A stretch of DNA of 5,927 bases. Source: Prolixibacteraceae bacterium. Its GTDB lineage: Bacteria; Bacteroidota; Bacteroidia; Bacteroidales; Prolixibacteraceae. The stretch lies in the NCBI GenBank assembly GCA_003537645.1, contig DPRM01000123.1:40173-46099 (forward strand), written 5' to 3'. Shown in pieces: positions 1 to 5,927 of the stretch. The notes under the pieces are model-generated. The model had not been told where the DNA came from. It saw only the letters and a list, made by a program, of their open reading frames with translations, and did no database searches. The position numbers and the translations under genes are program-made. The first letter of the stretch is position 1. Every line of letters begins with the position of its first letter.

Positions 1-1115
1 CGTTTGTCTTTGCTTTGCGAGAATGTTGGATCGCTTGCAGGAACCGGAACATTTCCGTAGGTAGCAAGCGTATCGACCAAAACGTTCATGAATTGTTTTC
101 TGGCTCTGTTTCCATTCCAGTTGGTATTCGATGTCAGACCATGAAAATCTTCGGCTCTGATGTAAACTGCGTCGCTGCTTGATTCGATAAGGAAAGTAGT
201 TCCTACATAACCCTGAGTATTAATTCCATCCTGCTCCCAGGCAAAAATCATTTCAGGATTACGGCGACCGTCATTGTCGGCGCTGAAGTTTTGTCTGTAG
301 TTGGCAGCCAATGAGTATTTTCCGCTGTTTATTACTTTGTCGGCATAAATTTTACAGCTGTCCCATTTTGCAGTTCCGGTATAAACCTGTGCGTTAAGAT
401 AAACGCGTGCAAGTAACATCCATGCAGCAGCTTTATCGGCCTGGGGATACGAAAACTTTGGTTCGCCCAGTTTTGTTTCCAGGTCTTTCAATTCAGACAC
501 GATGTAGTTGAACAATTTGATTCTGCCAACTTTCATGTCAGGGTCGAGCTGTTTTGGGAAGAATTTGCCAACACCATCGGCATCGGTTGTAAACGGAGGA
601 TTGCCAAACAAGTCCATACTCCATGAGTAGGCCAGCGCTCTTAGGAAGCGTGCTTCTGCGTTGTACTGCATCACAGCCGGGTCGGTATTTCCATTTGTAA
701 ACCTGATAAAATCGTTCGCATACGTAACACTTAGGCTTAAACGCTGATAAACCGCTGTAAGGAATGGATTATTAACATTCCAGGTTTGGGTATTCAGGTC
801 GGAGATACCCACATCACCCCATCCGCAAATAGCTTCGTCGGTGGTTATTTCCTGTAAGTTCCAAAGTGCGCGGGTGGTGGTAAAAAAGTTACCGTCAGAA
901 GCAGCGATGTCGTCGCCACCGTTGGCGCCTTGTCCGGAGAGCATGAAACTGGCATAAATTTTTCCCAGAGTTTGCTTCATGTAAGCAGGATCGTCGCCTA
1001 AGTTACCGGCAAGTATTGTATTTGGATCCTTTGGCTTTACATCCAGATCTTTCACACACGATGTGATCATCAGCGATGAAAGAAGAATTCCGAATATTAT
1101 TGTTTTTTTATTCAT
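1..1115 (-). CDS. susD: SusD/RagB-family surface glycan-binding lipoprotein, C-terminal part cut off by window edge
   Basis: An outer-membrane lipoprotein that captures glycan and caps the SusC channel. I translated 371 codons from ATG (complement of 1113-1115) to the edge with no stop or frameshift; family members are usually about 500-570 residues, so roughly the last third is missing. Residues 1-20 are a lipoprotein signal ending in the lipobox ITSC, with Cys20 as the lipidation site; D23, D25 and D30 follow. SusD-type helical signatures are visible: an AEARFLRALAY segment at 153-163 then DLFGNPPF at 168-175, and DKAAAWMLLARVYLNAQVYTG at about 227-247. Compared from memory, the whole visible part aligns with B. 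thetaiotaomicron SusD, including TDE before Trp99, QDG at 295-297 and Tyr303, so an alpha-glucan ligand is likely. It lies 21 bp downstream of susC on the same strand and is presumably co-transcribed. Family assignment is very safe; the starch/maltodextrin ligand is inference. Confidence 0.95.
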   Translation of the reverse strand, partial: MNKKTIIFGILLSSLMITSCVKDLDVKPKDPNTILAGNLGDDPAYMKQTLGKIYASFMLSGQGANGGDDIAASDGNFFTTTRALWNLQEITTDEAICGWGDVGISDLNTQTWNVNNPFLTAVYQRLSLSVTYANDFIRFTNGNTDPAVMQYNAEARFLRALAYSWSMDLFGNPPFTTDADGVGKFFPKQLDPDMKVGRIKLFNYIVSELKDLETKLGEPKFSYPQADKAAAWMLLARVYLNAQVYTGTAKWDSCKIYADKVINSGKYSLAANYRQNFSADNDGRRNPEMIFAWEQDGINTQGYVGTTFLIESSSDAVYIRAEDFHGLTSNTNWNGNRARKQFMNVLVDTLATYGNVPVPASDPTFSQSKDK

Positions 1116-1136
1116 ATCTGTTATTTCTTAAGAATA

Positions 1137-4091
1137 TTAATAGGATAAGCTTATACCAAGCATAAAGGTACGGGGCCTTGGATAGAAATTGTTATCAATA
1201 CCGCCTGAAACTTCAGGATCGATTCCTTTGTATTTAGTGATAGTCAATACGTTCTGAACTGTGAAGCTCACGCGTGCCGACATTTTATCAATGAAGTTAT
1301 CGAAATTATATCCAGCGCTTACATTGTCGAGTTTAAAGAACGATGCGTTTGAAACAAAGTAATCGCTTGTAAACTGGCGTTTCACGAATTTTGTATCGCT
1401 AAGGAATGTTGGAAAATTCTTCCAGTATCCAATCTGATAGGTCTGATCGTATGAAGCTCCGGCTGCCACCTGGTTATAAACGTAATTTCCGATGTTGGCG
1501 CGGGTTGAAGCTGATAAATCGAAGTTTTTGTAGTTAAACCTTGCCGAGAAACCGAACAGATAATCGGGAACCGGATTGTGGTAAATGTACTGATTGGCAG
1601 TATTGCCATTTACTGTACCACCTTTTCCTGAAAGATCGACATACAAACCTTCAATCGGGTTGCCATTGGCATCGTACACCTGTTTGTTCAGGAAATATGA
1701 ATAGGCTGGGTAACCCACTCTGGTAACTTGTTTTTGGCCTGAAAAGGCGTCGCCATAAAGTACACCAATGTAATTGGGATCGTCGCTGATGAGCAACTTG
1801 GTAATTTCGTTTTTGTTGTAGGTTGCATTGAATCCCAGGATGAGCGACATATCTTTTTTCGAGATGGGTGTCAGGTTTAATGAGAATTCAGCACCTTTGT
1901 TTTCAAGACTTCCTACGTTGGTTAACAACTGGTTAGAGAAGTTACTACCACTCGGAATTGTTACAGTATTCAATAAATCGTCGGTAACACGTTGGTATAG
2001 ATCAAAAGATCCGGTGATACGGTCGTTCATGAAACCAAAATCCAATCCGATGTTCTGGGTAGTTGTTTCTTCCCACCTGATGTCGGGATCGTAAGCGCTT
2101 GGCCGCAATGTTGGAAGGAATGTGCCGCCAATCGGATAGTATGAACCTGGCGATGAAGTGATATATCTTGCCTGTGCAGGATAATCGTTACCGATGTCTT
2201 GTTGCCCGGTAACCCCCCAGCCTAACCTTAATTTAAGATCGGAAACAGCTTTTACATTTTTCAGGAACGATTCTTCTTTGATTTTCCAGGCGAAAGCCGC
2301 TGATGGGAAAAGTCCCCACTGGTTTTCATCAGCAAAACGTGAAGATCCGTCATTACGAACTGTAAAAGTCAGCAAGTACCTGTCCATCAGGGTATAATTC
2401 AAACGTCCGAAGAATGAAACCAAATAGTTTTCTGTAATGAAAGTCGAGCTGTCCTTCTGTGCTGTTTGAGTTGGAAGATAATAACCGGTAGTGTTGCTTT
2501 TACCTTCGCGTTGAAAATGCTGCCATGAATAACCGGCTGTTGCATCGATTCTGCTTTTAATCTGAGTAATATCTTTTGCATAGTTCAAATAAAAATCAAG
2601 CAAGTCGTTACGGTTTTCGGCACTGTAACTATTTATCCGGCCCCAATAAGGACTCGTTAGATTTGATGGAGATGTTGGCGGACGATTGTTGTGTCCTTCG
2701 CTAACAGTATAGTCACTTGCTACGTTTAAGTTTGCACGAAGTTCTGGAATAAACGGAATTTTGTAATTCACCTGAACGTTACCAATTACGCGCTGTACAT
2801 TCGATTTATTGTCGGCTGACATTAACTGTTCAACTGGATTTGGAGTTCCAAGGTTAGCGCCGTAATTGCTCCACTGGAAATAACCATCAGATTTAACATT
2901 GCCGTCTTTTACCGGTTGAGTTGGGTCCATGTTGATTGCTGAGCCCAATGCACCCGAATCACCAAAGTTGTTGTCGGTGGTCATTCCCTTCGCATTAATA
3001 TTCACTTTTAAAGTGTTATTCAGGAATGAAGGGTCTAAACTTATTGCAGCGGTTAACCTTTGCATGTCGGTATTTTTCATGATACCATTCTGGTCGGTAT
3101 AACCGATAGAAACACGGTATGGCAAGGTTTTATACGCACCCGACAGGCTGATATTGTGATCCTGCGATACGGCTGTGCGGAAAATTTCGTCCTGCCAGTC
3201 GGTATTTGCATTTCCAAGCTTTGTAAAGCTGTCGGCACCAAATAAATCTTTGTGCTCGTAGGCAATCTGGCGCAATTCGTCGCCCGAATAAACATCAACG
3301 AATTCGATGGCGCTTGAAACAGAAGTACTTCCGTCGTAAGAAATTTTCATCGGGCTGCCAACCAATCCCTTTTTAGTGGTGATAAGAATTACACCGTTCG
3401 AAGCCCTCGATCCATAAATTGCTGTTGCCGAAGCATCTTTCAAAACAGTAAATGTCTCGATGTCGTTGGGGTTAACAAATCCAAGGAAGTTACGACTTCC
3501 CGAAACATTGTTATTGTCAAGCGGAACTCCGTCAATAATAATCAAGGGGTCGTTGGAGGCATTCAGAGAAGAACCACCACGAATACGAATCGTCGATCCG
3601 CTTCCGGGAGCTCCGCCCGATGTAGTAATTACCACACCGGCACTCTTACCAACCAATAAATCCTGTGGTGAAGTTATAGCACCTTTATTGAAATCTTTTG
3701 AACTAACGGTGCTAACAGATCCTGTTGCATCCGATTTTTTTACCGTTCCGTATCCAATTACAACCACTTCTTCCAGTTGTTCATTGTCAACCACAAGCGA
3801 AACTGATAAGTTAGTTTGTCCCTGTGCAGTAATCTCCTGGGTTTTGTAACCGATAAATGAAAACTGTACAATTTCACCCCGGTTGGTTTGAAGTATAAAA
3901 CTGCCATCGGCTGTGGAAATTGTTCCGTTGGTAGTTCCTTTAACGACGATAGAAACACCCGGCAAGGCTTCTCCCGATGAACTATCGGTCACCTTACCCG
4001 AAAATACCGATTGCTGTGCCATTGCGAAGTTTCCCAGCAGAAGCGACAACATCAGTATTGTTACTTTTAGGTTTTTGCGAATAATCCTCAT
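1137..4091 (-). CDS. susC: SusC/RagA-family TonB-dependent outer-membrane glycan transporter
   Basis: A 984-residue outer-membrane beta-barrel that imports oligosaccharides into the periplasm using TonB energy, working with the SusD encoded next. Residues 1-25 form a signal peptide (basic start, Leu-rich core, AMA before the likely cleavage at Gln26). A carboxypeptidase-regulatory-like domain covers about 28-101 (SGKVTD at 31-36, ALPGVSIVVKGT at 42-53, FIGY at 79-82). A SusC-type TonB-box region follows at about 107-126 (EEVVVIGYGTVKKSDATGSV). The plug includes IRIRGGSSL at 168-176, IIIDGVP at 184-190 and DASATAIYGSRASNGVI at 219-235. The remainder is the barrel, ending SLSY with an aromatic last residue as is usual for barrel proteins. 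There is no N-terminal STN signalling domain and no sigma/anti-sigma pair nearby, which fits control by the divergent LacI-type gene. The chosen ATG (complement of 4089-4091) directly precedes the signal peptide. Length is normal for the family. The alpha-glucan substrate is inferred mainly from SusD. Confidence 0.97.
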   Translation of the reverse strand: MRIIRKNLKVTILMLSLLLGNFAMAQQSVFSGKVTDSSSGEALPGVSIVVKGTTNGTISTADGSFILQTNRGEIVQFSFIGYKTQEITAQGQTNLSVSLVVDNEQLEEVVVIGYGTVKKSDATGSVSTVSSKDFNKGAITSPQDLLVGKSAGVVITTSGGAPGSGSTIRIRGGSSLNASNDPLIIIDGVPLDNNNVSGSRNFLGFVNPNDIETFTVLKDASATAIYGSRASNGVILITTKKGLVGSPMKISYDGSTSVSSAIEFVDVYSGDELRQIAYEHKDLFGADSFTKLGNANTDWQDEIFRTAVSQDHNISLSGAYKTLPYRVSIGYTDQNGIMKNTDMQRLTAAISLDPSFLNNTLKVNINAKGMTTDNNFGDSGALGSAINMDPTQPVKDGNVKSDGYFQWSNYGANLGTPNPVEQLMSADNKSNVQRVIGNVQVNYKIPFIPELRANLNVASDYTVSEGHNNRPPTSPSNLTSPYWGRINSYSAENRNDLLDFYLNYAKDITQIKSRIDATAGYSWQHFQREGKSNTTGYYLPTQTAQKDSSTFITENYLVSFFGRLNYTLMDRYLLTFTVRNDGSSRFADENQWGLFPSAAFAWKIKEESFLKNVKAVSDLKLRLGWGVTGQQDIGNDYPAQARYITSSPGSYYPIGGTFLPTLRPSAYDPDIRWEETTTQNIGLDFGFMNDRITGSFDLYQRVTDDLLNTVTIPSGSNFSNQLLTNVGSLENKGAEFSLNLTPISKKDMSLILGFNATYNKNEITKLLISDDPNYIGVLYGDAFSGQKQVTRVGYPAYSYFLNKQVYDANGNPIEGLYVDLSGKGGTVNGNTANQYIYHNPVPDYLFGFSARFNYKNFDLSASTRANIGNYVYNQVAAGASYDQTYQIGYWKNFPTFLSDTKFVKRQFTSDYFVSNASFFKLDNVSAGYNFDNFIDKMSARVSFTVQNVLTITKYKGIDPEVSGGIDNNFYPRPRTFMLGISLSY

Positions 4092-4098
4092 GTTTTAA

Positions 4099-4134
4099 TT
4101 AAATTATTGGTTCAAATACTCGTTTAAAACTCAT
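4099..4134 (-). CDS. Possible 11-residue upstream ORF in the susC leader
   Basis: On the minus strand, ATG at the complement of 4132-4134 opens a frame reading MSFKRVFEPII and ending in TAA at 4099-4101. It lies seven bases before the susC ATG, in a different frame. It falls in the presumed susC leader, so it could in principle influence susC translation. No Shine-Dalgarno sequence is evident at the proper distance, and ORFs this short are common by chance. I do not recognise the peptide. Confidence 0.15.
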   Translation of the reverse strand: MSFKRVFEPII

Positions 4135-4170
4135 TGATTTGATTTTTTAGTTAATTCCTTAAGTTTTTTG

Positions 4171-4260
4171 TCCGTTTTTCTACTTCATTTATTATTAATT
4201 CCGTGACCAAAGTATATAAACCGTTAAAATTTAGTTAAAAAATGTTACATCCGTTTTTCT
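4171..4260. repeat. 11-bp direct repeat flanking the susC promoter candidate
   Basis: TCCGTTTTTCT occurs exactly at 4171-4181 and again at 4250-4260, 79 bp apart. The second copy directly abuts the operator candidate and the first lies in the putative susC leader. Function is unknown; a low-complexity T-run contributes much of the match. Confidence 0.3.
4208..4216 (-). promoter_or_regulatory. Candidate susC -7 promoter element
   Basis: Read on the minus strand, 4216 down to 4208 gives TATACTTTG. This resembles the Bacteroidota -7 consensus TAnnTTTG but has one extra base between TA and TTTG. No TTG is found at the usual -33 distance upstream. If real, transcription would start near 4200-4203 and leave a leader of about 110 nt before susC. 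It is the best match on this strand in the region, but it is imperfect. Confidence 0.35.
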
Positions 4261-4272
4261 GCAATCGTTTGC
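4261..4272. promoter_or_regulatory. LacI-type operator candidate GCAATCGTTTGC
   Basis: The 12-mer GCAATCGTTTGC differs by one base from the perfect palindrome GCAAACGTTTGC. It has the central CG step and GCAA/TTGC arms typical of LacI/GalR-family operators, whose hinge leucine inserts at the central step. The divergent regulator keeps that leucine (Leu58). Position between regulator and target genes supports the call. No binding data can be inferred from sequence alone, and which of the two genes it mainly controls is uncertain. Confidence 0.6.
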
Positions 4273-4276
4273 GAAG

Positions 4277-4284
4277 TCGTTTGC
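4277..4284. promoter_or_regulatory. Second operator half-site TCGTTTGC, 12 bp from the first
   Basis: TCGTTTGC at 4277-4284 repeats exactly the right half and centre of the first operator (4265-4272), offset by 12 bp. The left arm here is poor if centred on the CG at 4278-4279. An alternative dyad, GCGAA at 4271-4275 with TTTGC at 4280-4284, pairs four of five positions. It may be a weaker overlapping site for a second dimer or a relic of duplication. Confidence 0.35.
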
Positions 4285-4353
4285 ATACAAAATGTTATTA
4301 AACAGGTAGTGGCTGGTAGGTATAAAACACCTGTATTTTCCTGCAAAATTTTT

Positions 4354-4377
4354 GATAATTTGAGCATCTCAATTATT
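4354..4377. repeat. Imperfect inverted repeat within the regulator promoter
   Basis: GATAATTTGAG (4354-4364) and CTCAATTATT (4368-4377) are inverted around CAT, pairing about ten positions (one of them G-T) with one bulged T; the core TTGAG/CTCAA is perfect. It sits between and over the candidate -33 and -7 elements. It could be an autoregulatory operator or simply chance in A/T-rich DNA. It lacks the CG centre expected for a LacI-family site. Confidence 0.25.
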
Positions 4378-4388
4378 CATTATCTTTA
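4359..4388 (+). promoter_or_regulatory. Candidate promoter of the LacI-type regulator gene
   Basis: TTTG at 4359-4362 is followed after 18 bp by TATCTTTA at 4381-4388, which matches the Bacteroidota -7 consensus TAnnTTTG in five of its six fixed positions. The spacing is close to what is known for Bacteroides-type promoters. Transcription would start near 4395, giving a short leader of about 25 nt before the ATG at 4420. Confidence 0.45.
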
Positions 4389-4419
4389 TGAATTGCATTG
4401 AGAGTTTATATAAAAGGAT

Positions 4420-5439
4420 ATGAGAAGTAATCAGATCACAATTAAGGATATAGCGCGGATTCTGGGTATCTCGCCTTCCACTGTTTCGAGGGCGTTGAAA
4501 GATCATCCGGACATTAATGTCGATACAAAAAAAGCGGTGAATGAGCTGGCCAACAAATTAAAATACCAGCCCAATGCAGTTGCCCTAAGCCTGAAAAACA
4601 GCCGCAGCAATACAATTGGGGTAATTATTCCTGAAATTGTACATTACTTCTTCTCATCGGTCATTAGTGGAATTGAAGATGTTGCTTCTCAAAAGGGATT
4701 TACTGTTATTATCTGTCAGTCGAACGAAAGTTTTGAGCGTGAAGTAGCCAATGCCCGAACTTTACTTTCACACCGGGTCGATGGAATTCTGGTATCTATT
4801 TCAAAAGAGACCAATACATTCGATCACCTTATTAATCTTCAGGAAGGAGGAATTCCACTCGTATTTTTCGACCGCATTGCTCCTGAAATTAATGCCGATC
4901 AGGTGATTATCGACGACATGGAAGCCTCTTACAAAGCTACCCGCCACTTAATTGAAACCGGACGTAAACGAATTGCCCACTTTGCCGGTCCACAAAGCCT
5001 TATAATCGGGCGCGAACGATTGCAAGGTTACCTGAATGCCCTGGCCGAAGCCGGATTGCCTGTTGACAACCGCCTGATTATTGAAGCCGACACGTTCGAA
5101 AAAGCCCGCAATGCAGTTGGTGAAATGCTGGATGCAGGTATTGTTCCCGATGGAGTTTTTGCGGTGAACGACCTGACTGCCATAGGAGCCATGCAAACCA
5201 TTCAGAAACGCGGTTACAAAATTCCTGATCAAATTTCAATTGTCGGATTTTCAGACGGCCGTTTCTCCGGAATAACCGATCCGCATCTTTCATCGGTCGA
5301 TCAGCATGGGTACGAAATGGGAACCACCGCTGCGGAAATGCTTTTTCACCGGATATTATCCGACGAAGATGAATATGTTCCTGAAATAAAAGTACTGAAA
5401 GCTGATTTGATTGTGAGAGGAAGCTCGGAAAAAGAATAA
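4420..5439 (+). CDS. LacI/GalR-family transcriptional regulator, probable controller of susCD
   Basis: A 339-residue cytoplasmic DNA-binding regulator of normal length for the family. The N-terminal LacI helix-turn-helix is clear: ITIKDIARILGIS at 6-18, then the recognition helix SPSTVSRAL at 18-26. The hinge YQPNAVALSL at 49-58 ends in Leu58, which aligns with the Leu of LacI that inserts into the central base step of the operator. Residues from about 64 form the sugar-sensing, periplasmic-binding-protein-like domain, with TIGVIIP at 65-71, VDGILVS at 120-126, PLVFFDR at 146-152, FAVND at 247-251 and VGFSDG at 275-280. The ATG at 4420-4422 places the helix-turn-helix at the very N-terminus as expected; AAAAGGA at 4412-4418 is too close to it to be a normal Shine-Dalgarno site. 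The gene is divergent from susC across 328 bp, the usual arrangement for a local regulator. Effector and sign of regulation are not shown by the sequence; a maltodextrin-related sugar is a guess from the neighbours. Confidence 0.95.
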   Translation: MRSNQITIKDIARILGISPSTVSRALKDHPDINVDTKKAVNELANKLKYQPNAVALSLKNSRSNTIGVIIPEIVHYFFSSVISGIEDVASQKGFTVIICQSNESFEREVANARTLLSHRVDGILVSISKETNTFDHLINLQEGGIPLVFFDRIAPEINADQVIIDDMEASYKATRHLIETGRKRIAHFAGPQSLIIGRERLQGYLNALAEAGLPVDNRLIIEADTFEKARNAVGEMLDAGIVPDGVFAVNDLTAIGAMQTIQKRGYKIPDQISIVGFSDGRFSGITDPHLSSVDQHGYEMGTTAAEMLFHRILSDEDEYVPEIKVLKADLIVRGSSEKE

Positions 5440-5445
5440 GAGCAT

Positions 5446-5927
5446 TCACTTCTTCAACGCTGCCTTGCTGAAAATATACTCCGGAATTTCAACATTGAAA
5501 TCAATTTTGGTAATCTTGAATTCGGTGCCGTCGCCTTCTTTCAGCATGTCTTTATAAACTACAGTCGCAGGAAACCACCGGCCTTTTACCTGAATGACAT
5601 CCTTCATTTCCAAACGTTTGAGCAATTGCCCGCTTTTCGCAAACAGTTCCTGTTTCAGCGGCACAAAACGCTCTGCATCAACCCACATTTTTTGCAAGTG
5701 GTAGGCAACGTCAGTCACCTTTGCGGTGAGTTCAATCAGATAGGTTTTACGATCGTACATTTCTTCTTCACCCAGCACTTTTGCCGTGTAAATGTCTGTG
5801 AGTTTGCGGTCGTCCATCATGTCTTCGTACGAAAGGTCGGAGCCCATCACCGACTGTCGCAACAGGTGACCCGAAATCTGGATGATGCGGTCGGTCGATG
5901 GAGAGTAAATCCAAAGCTGGTTTTCGA
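5446..5927 (-). CDS. LolA-like outer-membrane lipoprotein-sorting protein family, N-terminal part cut off by window edge
   Basis: The 3' end of a gene entering from the right edge; 159 residues are visible before TGA at the complement of 5446-5448. The frame stays open to the edge and begins ENQLWIYSPSTDRIIQISGH, so the true start is outside the window. Recognisable pieces in order are LWIYSPSTDRII, RQSVMGSDLSYEDMM, an acidic variable stretch, AYHLQKMWVDAERFVPLKQEL, and a C-terminal GRWFPATVVYKDML followed by IPEYIF. This pattern of amphipathic beta-strands with the W-V-D and FVPLK segments matches the LolA-like family (I believe Pfam LolA_like, from memory), whose members resemble periplasmic lipoprotein carriers and are often encoded beside RND-type permeases. 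Its exact role is unknown. It runs convergently to the regulator gene with 6 bp between stop codons and is probably not part of the sugar locus. Confidence 0.8.
   Translation of the reverse strand, partial: ENQLWIYSPSTDRIIQISGHLLRQSVMGSDLSYEDMMDDRKLTDIYTAKVLGEEEMYDRKTYLIELTAKVTDVAYHLQKMWVDAERFVPLKQELFAKSGQLLKRLEMKDVIQVKGRWFPATVVYKDMLKEGDGTEFKITKIDFNVEIPEYIFSKAALKK

Larger units (their letters stand above)
4092..4419. promoter_or_regulatory. Divergent regulatory region between susC and the LacI-type gene
   Basis: This 328-bp A/T-rich stretch separates the two divergent start codons and holds no substantial protein-coding frame. From the susC side outward it contains an approximately 110-nt putative leader with a possible 11-codon ORF (4099-4134), a candidate susC -7 element (about 4208-4216), and a CG-centred LacI-type operator candidate with a repeated half-site (4261-4284). 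Further toward the regulator gene are a short separated inverted repeat (ACAGGT at 4302-4307, ACCTGT at 4329-4334) and a candidate promoter for the regulator gene (4359-4388) overlapping an imperfect dyad. All control signals for both transcription units must lie here or inside the genes. Confidence 0.85.

Noticed and set aside
1125..1134. Perfect 10-bp palindrome TTCTTAAGAA between susC and susD, considered as a terminator or processing site
   Set aside because: It has no loop, is A/T-rich and has no following T-run; such palindromes arise easily by chance in a 21-bp A/T-rich gap.
3460..3849. A 129-residue plus-strand ORF antisense to susC
   Set aside because: It lies wholly inside the confidently identified susC plug region and has no recognisable protein features; it is a shadow of the real gene.
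4302..4334. Separated inverted repeat ACAGGT...ACCTGT as an operator or hairpin
   Set aside because: Only six base pairs with a 21-base gap and no further pairing; too weak to support a function without conservation data.
4412..4418. AAAAGGA as a Shine-Dalgarno site for the regulator gene
   Set aside because: It ends one base before the ATG, too close for normal pairing, and Bacteroidota generally rely little on Shine-Dalgarno sequences.
5078..5449. A 123-residue minus-strand ORF antisense to the regulator gene
   Set aside because: It overlaps the well-supported LacI-type gene and its composition does not suggest a real protein.
5446..5862. A complete gene starting at the TTG at the complement of 5860-5862
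   Set aside because: The same frame stays open to the window edge and encodes family-like sequence upstream (LWIYSPSTDRII), so this TTG is an internal leucine codon and the gene is cut by the window.
1..5927. Mobile element, CRISPR array, tRNA/rRNA gene or defence system
   Set aside because: No terminal inverted repeats, transposase, regularly spaced repeats or structural RNA were seen; nearly all sequence is explained by four ordinary genes and one regulatory region.

Overview
The window looks like a Bacteroidota chromosome. It carries an adjacent SusC-type TonB-dependent transporter and SusD-type surface lipoprotein. The spaces before the genes are A/T-rich and lack strong Shine-Dalgarno sequences, and one promoter candidate resembles the Bacteroidota TTTG/TAnnTTTG form. 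The last gene is a LolA-like protein of a type I associate with this phylum. Base composition and the LolA-like gene would suit an environmental Bacteroidales/Marinilabiliales or related lineage, but the genus cannot be read from the sequence.

Layout: positions 1-1115 (minus strand) hold the first 371 codons of a susD-like lipoprotein gene that runs off the left edge. Positions 1137-4091 (minus strand) hold a complete 984-residue susC-like gene, 21 bp upstream of susD and evidently in the same operon. Positions 4092-4419 are a 328-bp divergent regulatory region. It contains a near-palindromic LacI-type operator candidate with an adjacent second half-site, candidate promoters for both directions, and a possible 11-codon leader ORF before susC. 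Positions 4420-5439 (plus strand) hold a complete LacI/GalR-family regulator. Positions 5446-5927 (minus strand) hold the 3' part of a LolA-like gene that meets the regulator gene tail to tail, 6 bp apart.

The regulator, susC and susD together look like one glycan-uptake locus. SusD captures oligosaccharide at the cell surface, SusC imports it using TonB energy, and the divergent LacI-type protein probably controls susCD in response to a sugar. The SusD reading, compared with my recollection of Bacteroides thetaiotaomicron SusD, aligns along its whole visible length, including several starch-binding residues. An alpha-glucan (starch/maltodextrin) locus is therefore the best guess. The LolA-like gene appears unrelated.

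Nothing here amounts to a new system. The parts most worth a second look are the operator cluster, its apparent position upstream of the susC promoter (which would suit activation), the leader ORF, and the partly altered starch-binding site of SusD.
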